The notes beneath the pieces were generated by a model. That model saw only the letters and a list, made by a program, of their open reading frames with translations, made no database searches and was not told the DNA's origin. From a virus, in the IMG/VR virus record IMGVR_UViG_3300042893_000474, positions 29,700-93,699 of that record: a stretch of 64,000 nucleotides of DNA; one strand, 5' to 3'. Positions 9,102-20,700 of this stretch are shown here, in pieces. The stretch's first letter is position 1. Every line of letters starts with the position of its first letter. The position numbers were made by a program, and so were the translations under genes.

Positions 9102-10814
9102 ATGGCTATTTCAGCACAACATACTCAATTTGTAACTAGCCCTTATATAAACGCACTTCCTGCTGAAGACCTTATCAAGGTTGCTTTAAAAAAGCAGGAG
9201 ATGTATGATGAAGGTAAAAAACAAATTAAACAGAATCTAGATAACTATGGTAAGTTACGTAGTAATATCATTAATGAAAATGAACGTAACTACTTTGACC
9301 AAGAGTTAAATAAAATGGTAAAGAACGTTCAGCAAAATGCTGGATTGGATTTTTCTAACATGTCAAATGTAGAAGCTGTAATTAACTTAGGTAAGCCTTT
9401 TGAAAACGACAACTACATTAAGACTGCTCTTGATAATGGAACAGAATATCAGCGTCGTCAAAAAGAATTAGCATCTGTACCTAAAGATAAAAGGAATGCA
9501 GACAATGATTTAATTTATATGTACGATATCCAAAAACACATTGAAGGGGGAGGACTTGGACAAAAGTTACAAAAAAATACAAGTTACACTCAGTATGTTG
9601 ATATCAAAAAGAAATTAGCGGATATCGAAAAAGACGTACAAGGTGAGATGTCTACTATATATCGTCAAGGTCCTGCAGGGTACATTGAGAAAGTAGACAT
9701 AGAAAGAAAAACTAGAGAGCAGATTGCTGCTCGTATTTCTCAAAGTCTTACACCAGATGAACAGGCGCAGATTCAAGTGCATGCACAAGCTCAAATGTAT
9801 CGTATGGGTAGTGATGTTGTTTACCAAACTTGGGTAGGAGCAAACAAAGAAGAAGCGTTAATGGCTGAACAAGAATCCAAAAAAGCAATGTATGCTTTAG
9901 GAGATTTGCGAAAGGTTAAGAATCCCACAGCTCAACAACTTTCAGATATTCGAAATGCTGAAAGAGTTATTAAAGAAGCTCAAGACATTAAAGCTGCTAC
10001 TAAAGCTAACATTGATATGGATCCTGATCAGTTTGATATGGGAGAGTATCTTCCTTTCTTTACCAATAGATTTATTTCTGGTATTGCAGGAAACCAAGTT
10101 AAAGAGGTAATTAAGACTGACTTAAAAGAAGATAAAGTTTATTTAAAGAACATGGAGCATCGTCAAACAATGTCAGAGATTTATGCAAGAGGTGCTGAGG
10201 ACAGAAAAAATGCTCAGTTTGAAAATGAACTTGAGTACACAACACAAAGTGGAGCATCTACTAATCTTCTTAAAGGTATTAGTAAAGTAGTAACTAATGT
10301 TACTGGTACTACTGGTTCTGATAGAGTAAATAGTATGATTGCCCAAATTAATGCTAACACTAAATTAGGTGTTACTGTTAAAGAAAGAATGACAAGTCAG
10401 TTAGAAACTTTAAAAAGAACTTACCAATACGCTGAGGCTAATAAAGATAAAGGATATGTGGTTAGCATTAATCGTAGTTTAGGCAATGGTTATGTAACTA
10501 GTGTAGAAGATTTCTTGTCATCTGATCCTGTTCAACTTATTGAAAGTGGAGTTGCTAGTTCTATTGAAGTACGTGCTAAAACAGGAGGTACTGGTAAGTC
10601 AGGCAACAAGACCCCTGAACAGATAGAAGCTGAAGAAGGTGCAAAGACAAGAGGAGAATTAAATGCAAAAGCTAAATTCTTTGAAACCAATCCAGAGTTA
10701 GGTAAAATGCTTTTTGGTAAAACTGGTACTGCTGGTGGAGGAGGTGAAAAAACACCGACTGCAGAAGATTTAAAGAAGACAGCTGAAGCAATCAAAAAGA
10801 AAACTGACAGCTAA
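9102..10814 (+). CDS. Coiled-coil virion/cargo protein
   Basis: 570 residues, predominantly helical and charged, with long Glu/Lys/Gln-rich segments (residues about 20-160 and 230-310) suggesting coiled coils. The C-terminus is a Gly/Thr/Lys-rich tail. There is no signal peptide, membrane segment or recognisable catalytic motif. It lies between a cargo-type protein and the first giant protein in one operon, and its last base overlaps the next ATG (TAATG at 10812-10816). This supports co-production with the packaged proteins. A role as an internal or ejection protein is inferred from context only. Confidence 0.55.
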   Translation: MAISAQHTQFVTSPYINALPAEDLIKVALKKQEMYDEGKKQIKQNLDNYGKLRSNIINENERNYFDQELNKMVKNVQQNAGLDFSNMSNVEAVINLGKPFENDNYIKTALDNGTEYQRRQKELASVPKDKRNADNDLIYMYDIQKHIEGGGLGQKLQKNTSYTQYVDIKKKLADIEKDVQGEMSTIYRQGPAGYIEKVDIERKTREQIAARISQSLTPDEQAQIQVHAQAQMYRMGSDVVYQTWVGANKEEALMAEQESKKAMYALGDLRKVKNPTAQQLSDIRNAERVIKEAQDIKAATKANIDMDPDQFDMGEYLPFFTNRFISGIAGNQVKEVIKTDLKEDKVYLKNMEHRQTMSEIYARGAEDRKNAQFENELEYTTQSGASTNLLKGISKVVTNVTGTTGSDRVNSMIAQINANTKLGVTVKERMTSQLETLKRTYQYAEANKDKGYVVSINRSLGNGYVTSVEDFLSSDPVQLIESGVASSIEVRAKTGGTGKSGNKTPEQIEAEEGAKTRGELNAKAKFFETNPELGKMLFGKTGTAGGGGEKTPTAEDLKKTAEAIKKKTDS

Positions 10815-13800
10815 TGATTTCTCCAGGAACTATACGAGCAGCATCCTTAGTTAGTAAGGGTGTTTCTCCCGAAGCGGCTTTAAGAACCGCTAATAATATT
10901 GATATCTATACTGAGAATAGAAGAAGTTTTTTGGCTTCTAATCCTACTACAAATCAAGTTACTCCTAATACAAGTATTAATGGTAGTAGCACTAGTGCAA
11001 TTCCAAGTACAGTAGTAAATACTCCAACACCTAGCCCAATGGCTAAAGGAGTATCTCTAGGTAACATAAACTCTTCTCTTAGTAACGTAGCAGTTAAAGC
11101 TAGTAAAGATTTTACAAAAGACGAATCAGATGCCATAAGTAAGTTAGCTGCTAGTGTAGAAAATCCTATTAAAAAGAAAGCAATTGTTTTTGGAGACCCT
11201 ACAGCTTTAATAGATGATCAAGCAACTTCTGAGGGGTTAGCTAAACTTAGTCCAAAACAATTAGGACAATTAGGAGCAAATCTTCAATCTACTTTACACC
11301 AAAACTATATTGATAATCTTCCTACTGCTTCAAGTAAACTTAATTTTGTTCCTGATCAATACAAGAATAAGAACTATGAGAAAGAATTAATCAAGAACTT
11401 AGATAAGTTATACATTGATTATAACAGTGGTTTGATGGATTCTCCTACAGTTGCAGGTTTGATGAAGGCAGAGCACACTAAAAGATTAAGTAGTTACCAA
11501 GGACTTGTTAAAGGATTTACAACTTCAAAAGATTTTAATGGGCTGTCAAAGAGCTATGAAGGTTTAATTAGTGAACTAGATCTTCAAGATAAAAATGCTA
11601 CTGATGAATTTGAGAATGCACAAAGACAATACAATCGAGGTAAGTCAGATATAAAACAAACTTCTTTAACTGTAGGGCAAGGTTCTCAAGATTACCAAAG
11701 AAACAAGAATAAATACAAAGCACTAAAAGAAGAACTATCTAGCGTATATAATAAAAGAGCTAATGCTATGTTAGCTAATGAAGTTTTAGACATAATTGAT
11801 ACTAGATATAAAGAAGCTTCAAAGGTTAATCCACAGTTATCTAAAGAAAAGTTTTTTGAGCAACAGCAAAAACAATATGGATTAGATAAGAGTGCATTTG
11901 GACTTGGTCAGATATTAGTAGAATCAGGAAGATTTGAAAGCTATCAAGACTATATTCGTTTCACTAATCCTACTAAATATTCCAAAAAGTCAACTACGGC
12001 AGGAAGAGAACAAGGCTTTACTTTAGAAGATCCTTTTGTAAAAAATAACACAGAAGCTTTAGACCTTAGTAGATCTTATGAAGGAATGTCTAACGTACAA
12101 GGGTACGACCAAACTAGAAATAGAGAAACAGGTAGCTATAAATATAACGATACTAAAGATGATCTTATTTTTACTGGTATCAAATTCGCTCAATCAATTT
12201 CAGAGGAATTAGATAATAGAACTATCAAGTCTATTAAAGAACGTGAGCAGTTAAAGTTACAGTACAATAAAAAAGAGATGCTTGGTACATCTACTAAAGA
12301 AGATAAACAACAATATGAAACTCGACTAGCAGAGTTAGATAGTCAAGTAGAGTATAGTGATTCTTTTAGCAAAACAATTCCAGAAGTATACAAGTACGAC
12401 AAAATAAAAAACAACGGTCTTATAAAAAGTTTTGCAGAGGATCGCAGACTGTTTTTAGATCAACAAAAGAATTGGAATGATCTAAAGAATGCCCCCGTAC
12501 AAACTGCTTGGTATCAAGATGTTGCTTTAAGTATGATGGTAGGCAATTTTGGTAAAACTCAAACAGGAGCTTACTGGAAAGAACTTGGAAATAGAGTGTG
12601 GGGAAAAGCATTAGGCATGGGTGCTGACATTGCAAAGTTTACTGACCAAACAATATTAAATGAAACCTTAGGAGTACCTAAGAGTGCTAGTTATAACGAT
12701 AGGAATCAATTCTACAATTACATGAGGCAACGTTTAGATGTTCCTGAAGTAATTGATGAGAGAGCAAGTTTAATGGCAGGAAAACCAATTACAAGTACAA
12801 CTATTTTTTGGACAGACCCAGCAGCAAGTTGGTACAATCCTACAGGTTGGAACTTTAGTTGGAAAGGTACTTTAATGACAGGTGCAGAAACTTTACCACA
12901 GTTGTATGCTTTTTCTGGAGCAGGTAGAATAGCTCAAAGTTTAGGGGGAGGTGTTTTAAAAGCAGGATTGGCTACTGGTGTTACTACTACACTACTAGGG
13001 CAAGCTAATGCTGCCAGGTTTGCGTTGACTTTACAAAAGACAGGTAGCACAGCCGCTGCTTGGGGGAACACATTTAGAAACAGTAACAATGTTTTCTTAA
13101 AAGAAGCATTGGCTGATCGTATTCCTTCTGCTTTAGGTATGGCTACAGTAATGTACCCAGAACAATACAACAGAACTTTAGAAAGATTAGAAATGCAAGG
13201 TGTGAAGAACGCACGTAGCATTGCTCATAACGTAGCTTTGCTAAGTACAGGTATTGAACTTATTGCTGAAAACTTTGTTCCTAACATCAGATATCTAGAT
13301 GACTTTGCTGAAAAAGGAACTGGCTTTAAAAGTCTTTTAGGAAAACTAGGAGCAAAAAGTTGGATAGGTGACTTTGACCAATACCGTGCATTATACTCTG
13401 GAGTACTTGGAGATAAGTTTTCGGAAAAATCAATTAATTATTTAGCTCGTAACTCTGCAGAACTTTTTGGTAAAGTAGGAGCAGCGGGTAGATTCTATGC
13501 ATCACGTGGTGCAGAGGAAGGTATAGAAGAAGTATTTTCAGAACTTGTTAATGGTGTAATTGACGCTAAGACTAGTTATGCTAATTACCGACAGGAAGCT
13601 CCCAATGAATTAAGTTTTGATAGTATTGTAAATGCTTTTGCTGGAGGATTCTTTGTTCCTTCTGCAGGTGCTAGTAATCAGATGAAAATATACACTGAGA
13701 ATAAAAAATATTCTGCAATGTATGACATGATGATTAACTCGGATTACTACAAGAACAAAATCAATACAGCATTCAAAGCAGGTGAGATTACTCAGGAACA

Positions 13801-16800
13801 GGCTACTAACATGTTAAGTAGGGTTCAAGATTTAGTTTCAGTTGCAGATGAGTTTGGTGTACAAAATTTAAAGAGACAGCCTGATGCTGCTAGATTTACT
13901 GCTGACTTAGTTAATGATGAGGATAAACAGTTTGATTACTTTAAACAAGTACTTAAAGCAAGAGGCATTGAAGAAAAGCTTGGTAAAGATAATGCTGTTA
14001 TAAAAGATGAGGAACGTACTGCATTACTTGCTGAATCTGAAGAAGCGACTAAAAGAATTGATAAGTATAAAAGACAAGTTTCAGTATTTGAGAGTATGTC
14101 TGATACTCAAAAGACTCAGATAGTTAATGATACTATTGCAGCTAAAGTTCAGACTGCTAAGTTTTCATCTAATAGTCAGATTTTATCTGAGTCTATTGAA
14201 AATGCAGATAATCAACTTGCACGTGCTATCCAACAGAAAGCACCAGAGACTCGTATAAGTGCTTTAAAAGAATACCGTAATGCTTTAATACAAGCTTCTG
14301 AGGATAGAGCATCTGCAAAACAAGTTGCTTTAGATAGAGGAACTTACAATCCAGTTATCCAAGCTGTTACTTCTACTGGAGAAGCATCTCCTTTAGATTT
14401 GTCAGAAATCAAAACAGGAGAAGACGCTATAGATGTAGTAGTGCAATCAATGTTAGATCCTGAAAATGGTATGGATATGTATTATCATATTACAGGTCAG
14501 ACACAACAAAGTTTAGAGCAAGTAAAACAAGATAAAGAAAACCTTGTTGACAATTTCTTAGATTACTTAGAGCAGACTGAAGCAGGCCCTACTGTCGATA
14601 ACACAAGAGAAAGTGCACCTACTACTGCTAACACCGCTACTGAAAGAGTTAAATATAAAACTATATCAGATTTGAATGATTCTCAAAAAGATATGTTTGA
14701 GGATTTAGCGGAAAGAATAGATGATGAACTGTTAGATCTACAAACAAAAGTAGAGAAGTATGATTCTGTTTTAACTCAAGTTTTACAGCACGGGGCTATT
14801 AATGCAAATATGTCACTAGAACAACAGGAGAAGTTTAGTGATTTTATATTTAAAAAGTTTGCAGCAGTTAAAAAAGTTGGCTTTAAAACTAATCAAGACA
14901 AAGGTTCAGAGTTATTTGACCTACAAGAGTTTGGTTTATACTTAGGAAGAAATCAAAAAGAAATTGAAAAAGAAATAAATGATATTGATGCGGCAATTAC
15001 GAAAGAAGAGAATGCTCAGAAAGTTGAACGAGAAGAAGTATCTTTAGATGGTTTAGAGAATGTAGATGCTACTGAAGAACTAAAAGTTCCAGAACTTACT
15101 CCAGAAGATATCACTGACTCTTTTACGAGTAACTTAAATCTACTAGAAAATATAGTAGAGCAGCAGCAAGTAGAAGTTGTAGATAACCAGATTACAGGAG
15201 AAGTAGATACTTTAGTTGATTTGCCTAGAGAACGTTCTAGGATCATTAGTGCTTTAATAACAGAGATAGCAATGAACCCTGATATCAAAGGAGCTCAAGC
15301 TATGATGGCTGCAGTAATGCAAGTCTTAGGTAAATCTAATCAAGAGATTGCAAAGACTTTGGCTCAAATGGGAGAGATAGCAGAAAACAAACCAGTCAAT
15401 GAATCTGATTATACGCACATGTTTAATCTGTACCAATTGGCTCGTATGACTGAGAATGTTCCTGCAAGTACAGAAGCAGTTGAAAATGCGGCTGAAGATT
15501 TAACTGAAGCAGAGCCTGTTGTTGTAGAACCGATTATAGAACCTGTAGTTGAAGTTATTCCAACACCTGTTATTACACCTCCTGCTACAGAGAATCAGAA
15601 AGATGAGTTAGCAGATAAGACACAAATATCTTCTACCACTCCTATGTTCAGACCCACTAGTAAAAAAGACTTGGTTAATCTTGTTCATTATGAGATACAA
15701 GAATCAATTATTTTTGGATTGAATAAAGAGATTAGAGACAAGAAGGATGTAAACACTGCTATAGTAGATTTATTTACTATGATAGATGAAGTTCTTGGAG
15801 AAGAAACTCTTGCAGGTTTAGAAAAAGTTTTTAATGAAGCTGCTAGTTTAGCTGTAGGAGAACAAAGGTTACAAGAGTTACGTGCAGAATTTATGTCTTT
15901 GTTTCCAAGTGGATTCTTAAGACAGACTGTACTGGATTATATGTTTGACCAAATTATTGTTAACAAAGTTGCTCAGTCGGATGTTACAGAAAAAGGAAAA
16001 GAAAAGTTAGATGCTAGTGATGAAGAATTAATTGCTCTTAATAAAAACAGAGAAGTATCAATTCAAATGGCAGATGGCCGCAAGTTTACTAAAGTTAAAG
16101 TAGTAAGTAAAGATGGAGTATTATTGTATGCAATAGAGAAAGGAAAAGAAGATGGCAAAACACTTTGGTTAAAAGTAGATAGAACTAAAGATAAAGTTAT
16201 TGGACTTAAGTATCCTATCTTAGGAACTCGACCTATTCAATTTAGTGATTTAAATGCTTTGTTGTTTACTGTACTTGATAATAACGGAAATATTCAGAAG
16301 TATGGAGAAGATGGTAATAGAAATGAATCAGGAGATAAATCTCTAGCATTTTATTTGCCCACCCCTAAGTATAAAGCAGAACCTACGGAAACGCAGAAAC
16401 AGTTCAATGGACTAAGACAAAAGATAGTCGCTGGAGACAGAGTAAAAGTAAATGCTCCTGTTAAAGGTATGTCTGTAAGTAAAGGAGTAGTTACTATTGG
16501 GCAACCTGATGGCTCTACTATAACTAAGAATACAGACTATGCACTTGAATTTAGTACGGAGAACTTATCTGTAAAAGAACAAACTCCAAGTGAGGCTACT
16601 CAATTTACTCAAGCCAAAGAAGCAAAAGTTATAAGTGAGAACATCTCACCAACACAGGCAACAACAATTGCTGCTGTTGAAAAAATGATTGCTGACTCTA
16701 AAAAGATTCCTGATCCAAGTAAAGAAGGTTACCTTATTAATGGGAAGCGTTATGAAAGACAATCTAATTTTGTTAAACGAGCATTAGGAGACAGTAATGT

Positions 16801-17749
16801 TGTTACAGAAGACTCTATCGTTAATATGGAGATGGGTGCAGCTGTAGGTAACTTACTTGATATTATAGGCCGTGACGTACTTGGTGGCAATAAAATAAAC
16901 TCTTTAGCTGATTACATTAAAGAAGCTGAACGTATGGGCAAATCTCTTAAAGGAGGTACTGGGTATAAGATTAACTTTACTCAAGAACAGTTTGACCAAC
17001 TATTAGCAGAACTTACAGAAGTTAAGGAGGAATTAAATTCACAAGGGTGGAAGTTGTTTACTGAAGGATTGATTGTACATCGTGAGTTTACTGAAAAAGA
17101 AAAACAAGAAACTGGCTATGAAGGTGTAGCTGGAGCAATGGATATCTTAGCAGTAGATCCTGAAGGTAAAGTACACATCATTGACTTTAAGAATAAGAAG
17201 TACAGAACTCAAAATAAGTTTACAAGTACTCTGTATAGTTCTAAACAAGGTTATCCTTCTAACGTAAGCAAGTGGTCTATTCAACAAACTACCTACGCTA
17301 TCTTAGGAGAAGACTTTGGATTACCTGTAGATTCAATTAGTATCTTAGCATTTGCATCCGAGTATGCAGAAGCTAATGGTACAGTTACTATTGGTGGATT
17401 AACTCTAGGTAGTAAGAAAGCAGAAGTACTTGACAAGCATAAGAGTCCTGTGTCAACTAGTCTGATTAAACTTGGATTTGATTCTAAGATTATCAAACAT
17501 ATTAAACTGCGTACTGAAAAGCCTTCTAGAGAAATAGCTGTTAAACCTACCGAGGCTACTACTATTGCTGCCGCAGACCAAACAAACTTAGATAAGCTAC
17601 AAGAGAATTTACCACAAATAGCTTCAGAAAATGCTGAAAACGTTTTTGATGTATTAAATTTGTTAGGTATAGAAATGGATACATTAGGAGTAATTCTTCC
17701 AACTGAAGGAAGTACTGACCCTGATGCCCTTAACCCACCCCCATGTTAG
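10814..17749 (+). CDS. Giant virion protein with C-terminal PD-(D/E)XK nuclease-like domain
   Basis: 2311 residues. The N-terminal third is helical and charged. Residues about 685-745 are hydrophobic (LPQLYAFSGAGRIAQSL ... LATGVTTTLL), as in membrane-penetrating or tape-measure-like segments. Around residue 902 is an EEGIEEVFSE helix seen in large polyvalent phage proteins. Residues about 1570-1595 form a Pro/Val/Glu linker. Residues about 1955-2245 resemble RecB-type PD-(D/E)XK nucleases: GAMDIL (D2110), IDFKNKK (D2124, K2126) and QQTTYA (Q2157/Q2158, Y2161). This block is bracketed by TQATTIAA and TEATTIAA. The stop TAG is followed at once by an in-frame TAA, and the RNA polymerase gene starts 6 bases later. 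A packaged protein acting on host or phage DNA after entry is plausible. Confidence 0.65.
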   Translation: MISPGTIRAASLVSKGVSPEAALRTANNIDIYTENRRSFLASNPTTNQVTPNTSINGSSTSAIPSTVVNTPTPSPMAKGVSLGNINSSLSNVAVKASKDFTKDESDAISKLAASVENPIKKKAIVFGDPTALIDDQATSEGLAKLSPKQLGQLGANLQSTLHQNYIDNLPTASSKLNFVPDQYKNKNYEKELIKNLDKLYIDYNSGLMDSPTVAGLMKAEHTKRLSSYQGLVKGFTTSKDFNGLSKSYEGLISELDLQDKNATDEFENAQRQYNRGKSDIKQTSLTVGQGSQDYQRNKNKYKALKEELSSVYNKRANAMLANEVLDIIDTRYKEASKVNPQLSKEKFFEQQQKQYGLDKSAFGLGQILVESGRFESYQDYIRFTNPTKYSKKSTTAGREQGFTLEDPFVKNNTEALDLSRSYEGMSNVQGYDQTRNRETGSYKYNDTKDDLIFTGIKFAQSISEELDNRTIKSIKEREQLKLQYNKKEMLGTSTKEDKQQYETRLAELDSQVEYSDSFSKTIPEVYKYDKIKNNGLIKSFAEDRRLFLDQQKNWNDLKNAPVQTAWYQDVALSMMVGNFGKTQTGAYWKELGNRVWGKALGMGADIAKFTDQTILNETLGVPKSASYNDRNQFYNYMRQRLDVPEVIDERASLMAGKPITSTTIFWTDPAASWYNPTGWNFSWKGTLMTGAETLPQLYAFSGAGRIAQSLGGGVLKAGLATGVTTTLLGQANAARFALTLQKTGSTAAAWGNTFRNSNNVFLKEALADRIPSALGMATVMYPEQYNRTLERLEMQGVKNARSIAHNVALLSTGIELIAENFVPNIRYLDDFAEKGTGFKSLLGKLGAKSWIGDFDQYRALYSGVLGDKFSEKSINYLARNSAELFGKVGAAGRFYASRGAEEGIEEVFSELVNGVIDAKTSYANYRQEAPNELSFDSIVNAFAGGFFVPSAGASNQMKIYTENKKYSAMYDMMINSDYYKNKINTAFKAGEITQEQATNMLSRVQDLVSVADEFGVQNLKRQPDAARFTADLVNDEDKQFDYFKQVLKARGIEEKLGKDNAVIKDEERTALLAESEEATKRIDKYKRQVSVFESMSDTQKTQIVNDTIAAKVQTAKFSSNSQILSESIENADNQLARAIQQKAPETRISALKEYRNALIQASEDRASAKQVALDRGTYNPVIQAVTSTGEASPLDLSEIKTGEDAIDVVVQSMLDPENGMDMYYHITGQTQQSLEQVKQDKENLVDNFLDYLEQTEAGPTVDNTRESAPTTANTATERVKYKTISDLNDSQKDMFEDLAERIDDELLDLQTKVEKYDSVLTQVLQHGAINANMSLEQQEKFSDFIFKKFAAVKKVGFKTNQDKGSELFDLQEFGLYLGRNQKEIEKEINDIDAAITKEENAQKVEREEVSLDGLENVDATEELKVPELTPEDITDSFTSNLNLLENIVEQQQVEVVDNQITGEVDTLVDLPRERSRIISALITEIAMNPDIKGAQAMMAAVMQVLGKSNQEIAKTLAQMGEIAENKPVNESDYTHMFNLYQLARMTENVPASTEAVENAAEDLTEAEPVVVEPIIEPVVEVIPTPVITPPATENQKDELADKTQISSTTPMFRPTSKKDLVNLVHYEIQESIIFGLNKEIRDKKDVNTAIVDLFTMIDEVLGEETLAGLEKVFNEAASLAVGEQRLQELRAEFMSLFPSGFLRQTVLDYMFDQIIVNKVAQSDVTEKGKEKLDASDEELIALNKNREVSIQMADGRKFTKVKVVSKDGVLLYAIEKGKEDGKTLWLKVDRTKDKVIGLKYPILGTRPIQFSDLNALLFTVLDNNGNIQKYGEDGNRNESGDKSLAFYLPTPKYKAEPTETQKQFNGLRQKIVAGDRVKVNAPVKGMSVSKGVVTIGQPDGSTITKNTDYALEFSTENLSVKEQTPSEATQFTQAKEAKVISENISPTQATTIAAVEKMIADSKKIPDPSKEGYLINGKRYERQSNFVKRALGDSNVVTEDSIVNMEMGAAVGNLLDIIGRDVLGGNKINSLADYIKEAERMGKSLKGGTGYKINFTQEQFDQLLAELTEVKEELNSQGWKLFTEGLIVHREFTEKEKQETGYEGVAGAMDILAVDPEGKVHIIDFKNKKYRTQNKFTSTLYSSKQGYPSNVSKWSIQQTTYAILGEDFGLPVDSISILAFASEYAEANGTVTIGGLTLGSKKAEVLDKHKSPVSTSLIKLGFDSKIIKHIKLRTEKPSREIAVKPTEATTIAAADQTNLDKLQENLPQIASENAENVFDVLNLLGIEMDTLGVILPTEGSTDPDALNPPPC
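16652..16675 (+). repeat. Linker repeat TQATTIAA, upstream copy
   Basis: This encodes TQATTIAA just before the PD-(D/E)XK-like block of the 2311-aa protein. The partner copy TEATTIAA lies at 17549-17572. The copies match better in protein than in DNA. Confidence 0.6.
17549..17572 (+). repeat. Linker repeat TEATTIAA, downstream copy
   Basis: Partner of the segment at 16652-16675. Together the pair brackets about 290 residues containing the nuclease-like motifs, in the same frame. Confidence 0.6.
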
Positions 17750-17755
17750 TAAAAG

Positions 17756-20700
17756 ATGAACGCCTGTAGTATAAAAGGAACTTCCTACGAAAAAGAGTAC
17801 AGACAGATTTTGTCTGAACCTGCTATGATATTTGTTTGGAATGCAAACAATGAACAACCTTTAGATAAAAAGAAAGTAGGAAATGAGGTAATAGAAAATC
17901 CTCTTTATACTGCTCTACTAAATCACCCAGTAACAAAAGGAGAAAGACAGAATGCACTTAAGTTAGTAGCACAAAGTTTTTTACCTGCATTCACTAGAGA
18001 GTATACTCCTAACGAAGAAGGAGACTACTCTTTAGAACAAGTGGTAAGTTATGTAGAGAAGAGACAGAAACAAGCACAAGATCAAAGAGAGCAGCTAAAG
18101 TCAAGTATTAACTTGCCAACTAGCATGGCAATTAATATTCCAGATGGTGTTATTAATGAAACTGCTCGCCAAATATTCTTTTCAGAAGAACAGGGACAAG
18201 ACATCTATGACACACTTCAGTATTTACTAGGAGTAAAAAAGTCATGGGATGGTGTGTACAGTGAGTTAGTAAATCAACGTAATACTATTTTAGGTAGAGT
18301 AAAAGCAGGACAACACTTTTCTGAAGACCCTGAGAGATTAGCATACAATGAAATCCTTGTACAAAACTTTGATAAGATTAAGTCTTGGTACGATTCTAAA
18401 GAAGGTTTAGTAGGAGAAGCAGAACTTGAGAGTCAGTTTGGAGATTCTGAAGATTGGAAGTCAAAAGATAAATCACAAGCTCAAAGGGCTTCTTCTATTA
18501 TATTAGGATTAGTTACTTCATTACCTGCATACCGTACTGCTATCCCAGGAGAAATAGATTTTGAAACAGGCGAAGAATATCAACAAGTTACACAAGTTCA
18601 AGTTCAATCAACTGTAACAGGACTACCTAAGTCAGGAGACTTCCAAAAGAACTGGAGTTTACTAGGAAGTACATTGTCAGGTATGACTAATTATTCGGAC
18701 ATGTATGAGGCTATTGAAGGTTTATCTAGTAGATATCCTCAGTTTGCTTACTTGTTGAGTAAGATACCGAATGCTAAAATCCCTGGAAGTTTTAAGGATG
18801 TTAGACAATTCTTATTGGCTAGTGAATTTAAAAGAGTATTTAGTGTACCTGAAGTTTCTTCTGTAGTAGTAGACGTTACATTAAAAGAAAACGGTAAGAT
18901 TGCTACAACACAGCAACTAAAAGGATTTCAACCTGTTAGAAATGCAGTAGCTCTTTATGATTCTCAGTACTTTAGTTATAATCAAAAATATTTAGTAAAG
19001 GGTTTAGAAGGAAACGAAGTAAATCTAGAAGGAATTATAGAAGACTTTCAAGGTTTATTTAACGACTTAGGAAGTGCTTTGACTAAGAAAGTTCCTATGC
19101 AGAACTTTTTATTCCCTGCTCGTCTAGATAAGTTTGTACAGTTTTTACAATCAGTTGGACTAGGGCTTAACAATCAAGAGTATCTTAAAAGTACCAACAT
19201 TAATGGGACTAAGGAATTTATCCAAGCAAACTTAGATAAGTTAAAAACTATTTACGAGAAGTTAAAGATTGTTAGCATTGCAAATGAGTATTTAACTGAT
19301 GATGCTAAAATAAAAGTAGATAGACCTCTTTCATTTCTTAGAGATACCATCCAAGAGATTTATGTATCTAAAGGTAAAGTAAGACCTGACGTAGAGGCAG
19401 CATTAGAACAAGCTTTTGCAGATAACAAGTTGCGTTATAAAGGAGGTGTTAAACAAGCTATTGGATACTTGGGAATTAAGAAAACTGAAATTAGTCCTTT
19501 TATTAACTTCTTTACTCAATACGATGCTGAGTTTAGGCCAAGTTCTTATATGAACGCAGCAGACAAGAAAAAGTTTGTAAGAGGCCCATGGTTTTATTTA
19601 ACTCAACAAACAAATGTAATTAACTCAGTAAGCAGTTACGATGAGTTAATCAACATACCAGGTTTTGAAAGATTTGATTATCGTAAGAATCCAGATATTC
19701 TTGGATCACTTTGGTTACAAAGAATGTTTGGGTTACCTAGAACTAAGAATGCTATAGAAGCAAACCCTCTAGGTACTTATGTACGGAAGAAAGATACGTT
19801 AGGTAATCCTATAGAACTTAACATAGCCAATTTTGATGGTATGGAGATTAAAAACTTTGGAGCTAAGTCAGGTAAAACAACTACTGACCAGCATCCAAAT
19901 GATAAAATCTTCCAAGACTTTGCTAGTTTTTTCCAATCTCTTGAGATGGAAAATATTCGTTTTGGTGACAAGACAGCTGCATTTACAGTTCGTGCTTCTA
20001 ATCCAATTCTTTCTGAAAAGATATACGTGGCTTTAAATGCTGCGGAACTTATTACTCCTACGGAAAGATTAGAATCAGAAAAAAGTTTAACCGAGTTATT
20101 CAATGGTTACTTAGCTTCAGAAGCAACAAGAATCATAAAGCTGATAGAAGAAAAAGGTAGAGGTACAACGTATGACAGATTGGGTAAGAATCTCTTTATC
20201 TTTAATGACATTCTTCCTGAAGATACATTAAATAAATTCAAAGACGCTAAAACTAGAGAAGAAGTAATTGCAGCCTACACAGAGGCTACATCAATGATGT
20301 CTACTGTTTTACAAGAGTACTTCTCACAAGAGTCTCAGAAGTTAGTAGACAAGCTAGTAGATACCTTTAGTACTTCTGTAAATATTACAACAGGACAAGA
20401 GGTAACTCAAGCCCAAAGATTAAAACAAACTGTAGAGAAGTTAAATAAACTTAATCTTATAAGTACACAGTTACTGCCTAGTGAGGTTAGAGATAATCCT
20501 CCAAAGATTACAGTAGAAAACTTGCCTTATTTAGCTGAAATCTATTTGAAGAACGGCTTTGTACATAACGTTGAGTTCTTAAAAATGTTTGTTGGGGATT
20601 TATCAAATTTTGATAAAACTAATTTAGACGCTCGTGAGATATTCAAACGTATTCCTTTTACTTCTTCTCCTGGTAATGTGTTCTTTTGGGATGAAGCAGC

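Noticed and set aside
17747-17752. Possible stop-codon recoding or readthrough joining the 2311- and 2686-aa proteins
   Set aside because: TAG is followed directly by an in-frame TAA, and TAA, TAG and TGA all end convincing genes here, so the standard code is in use.
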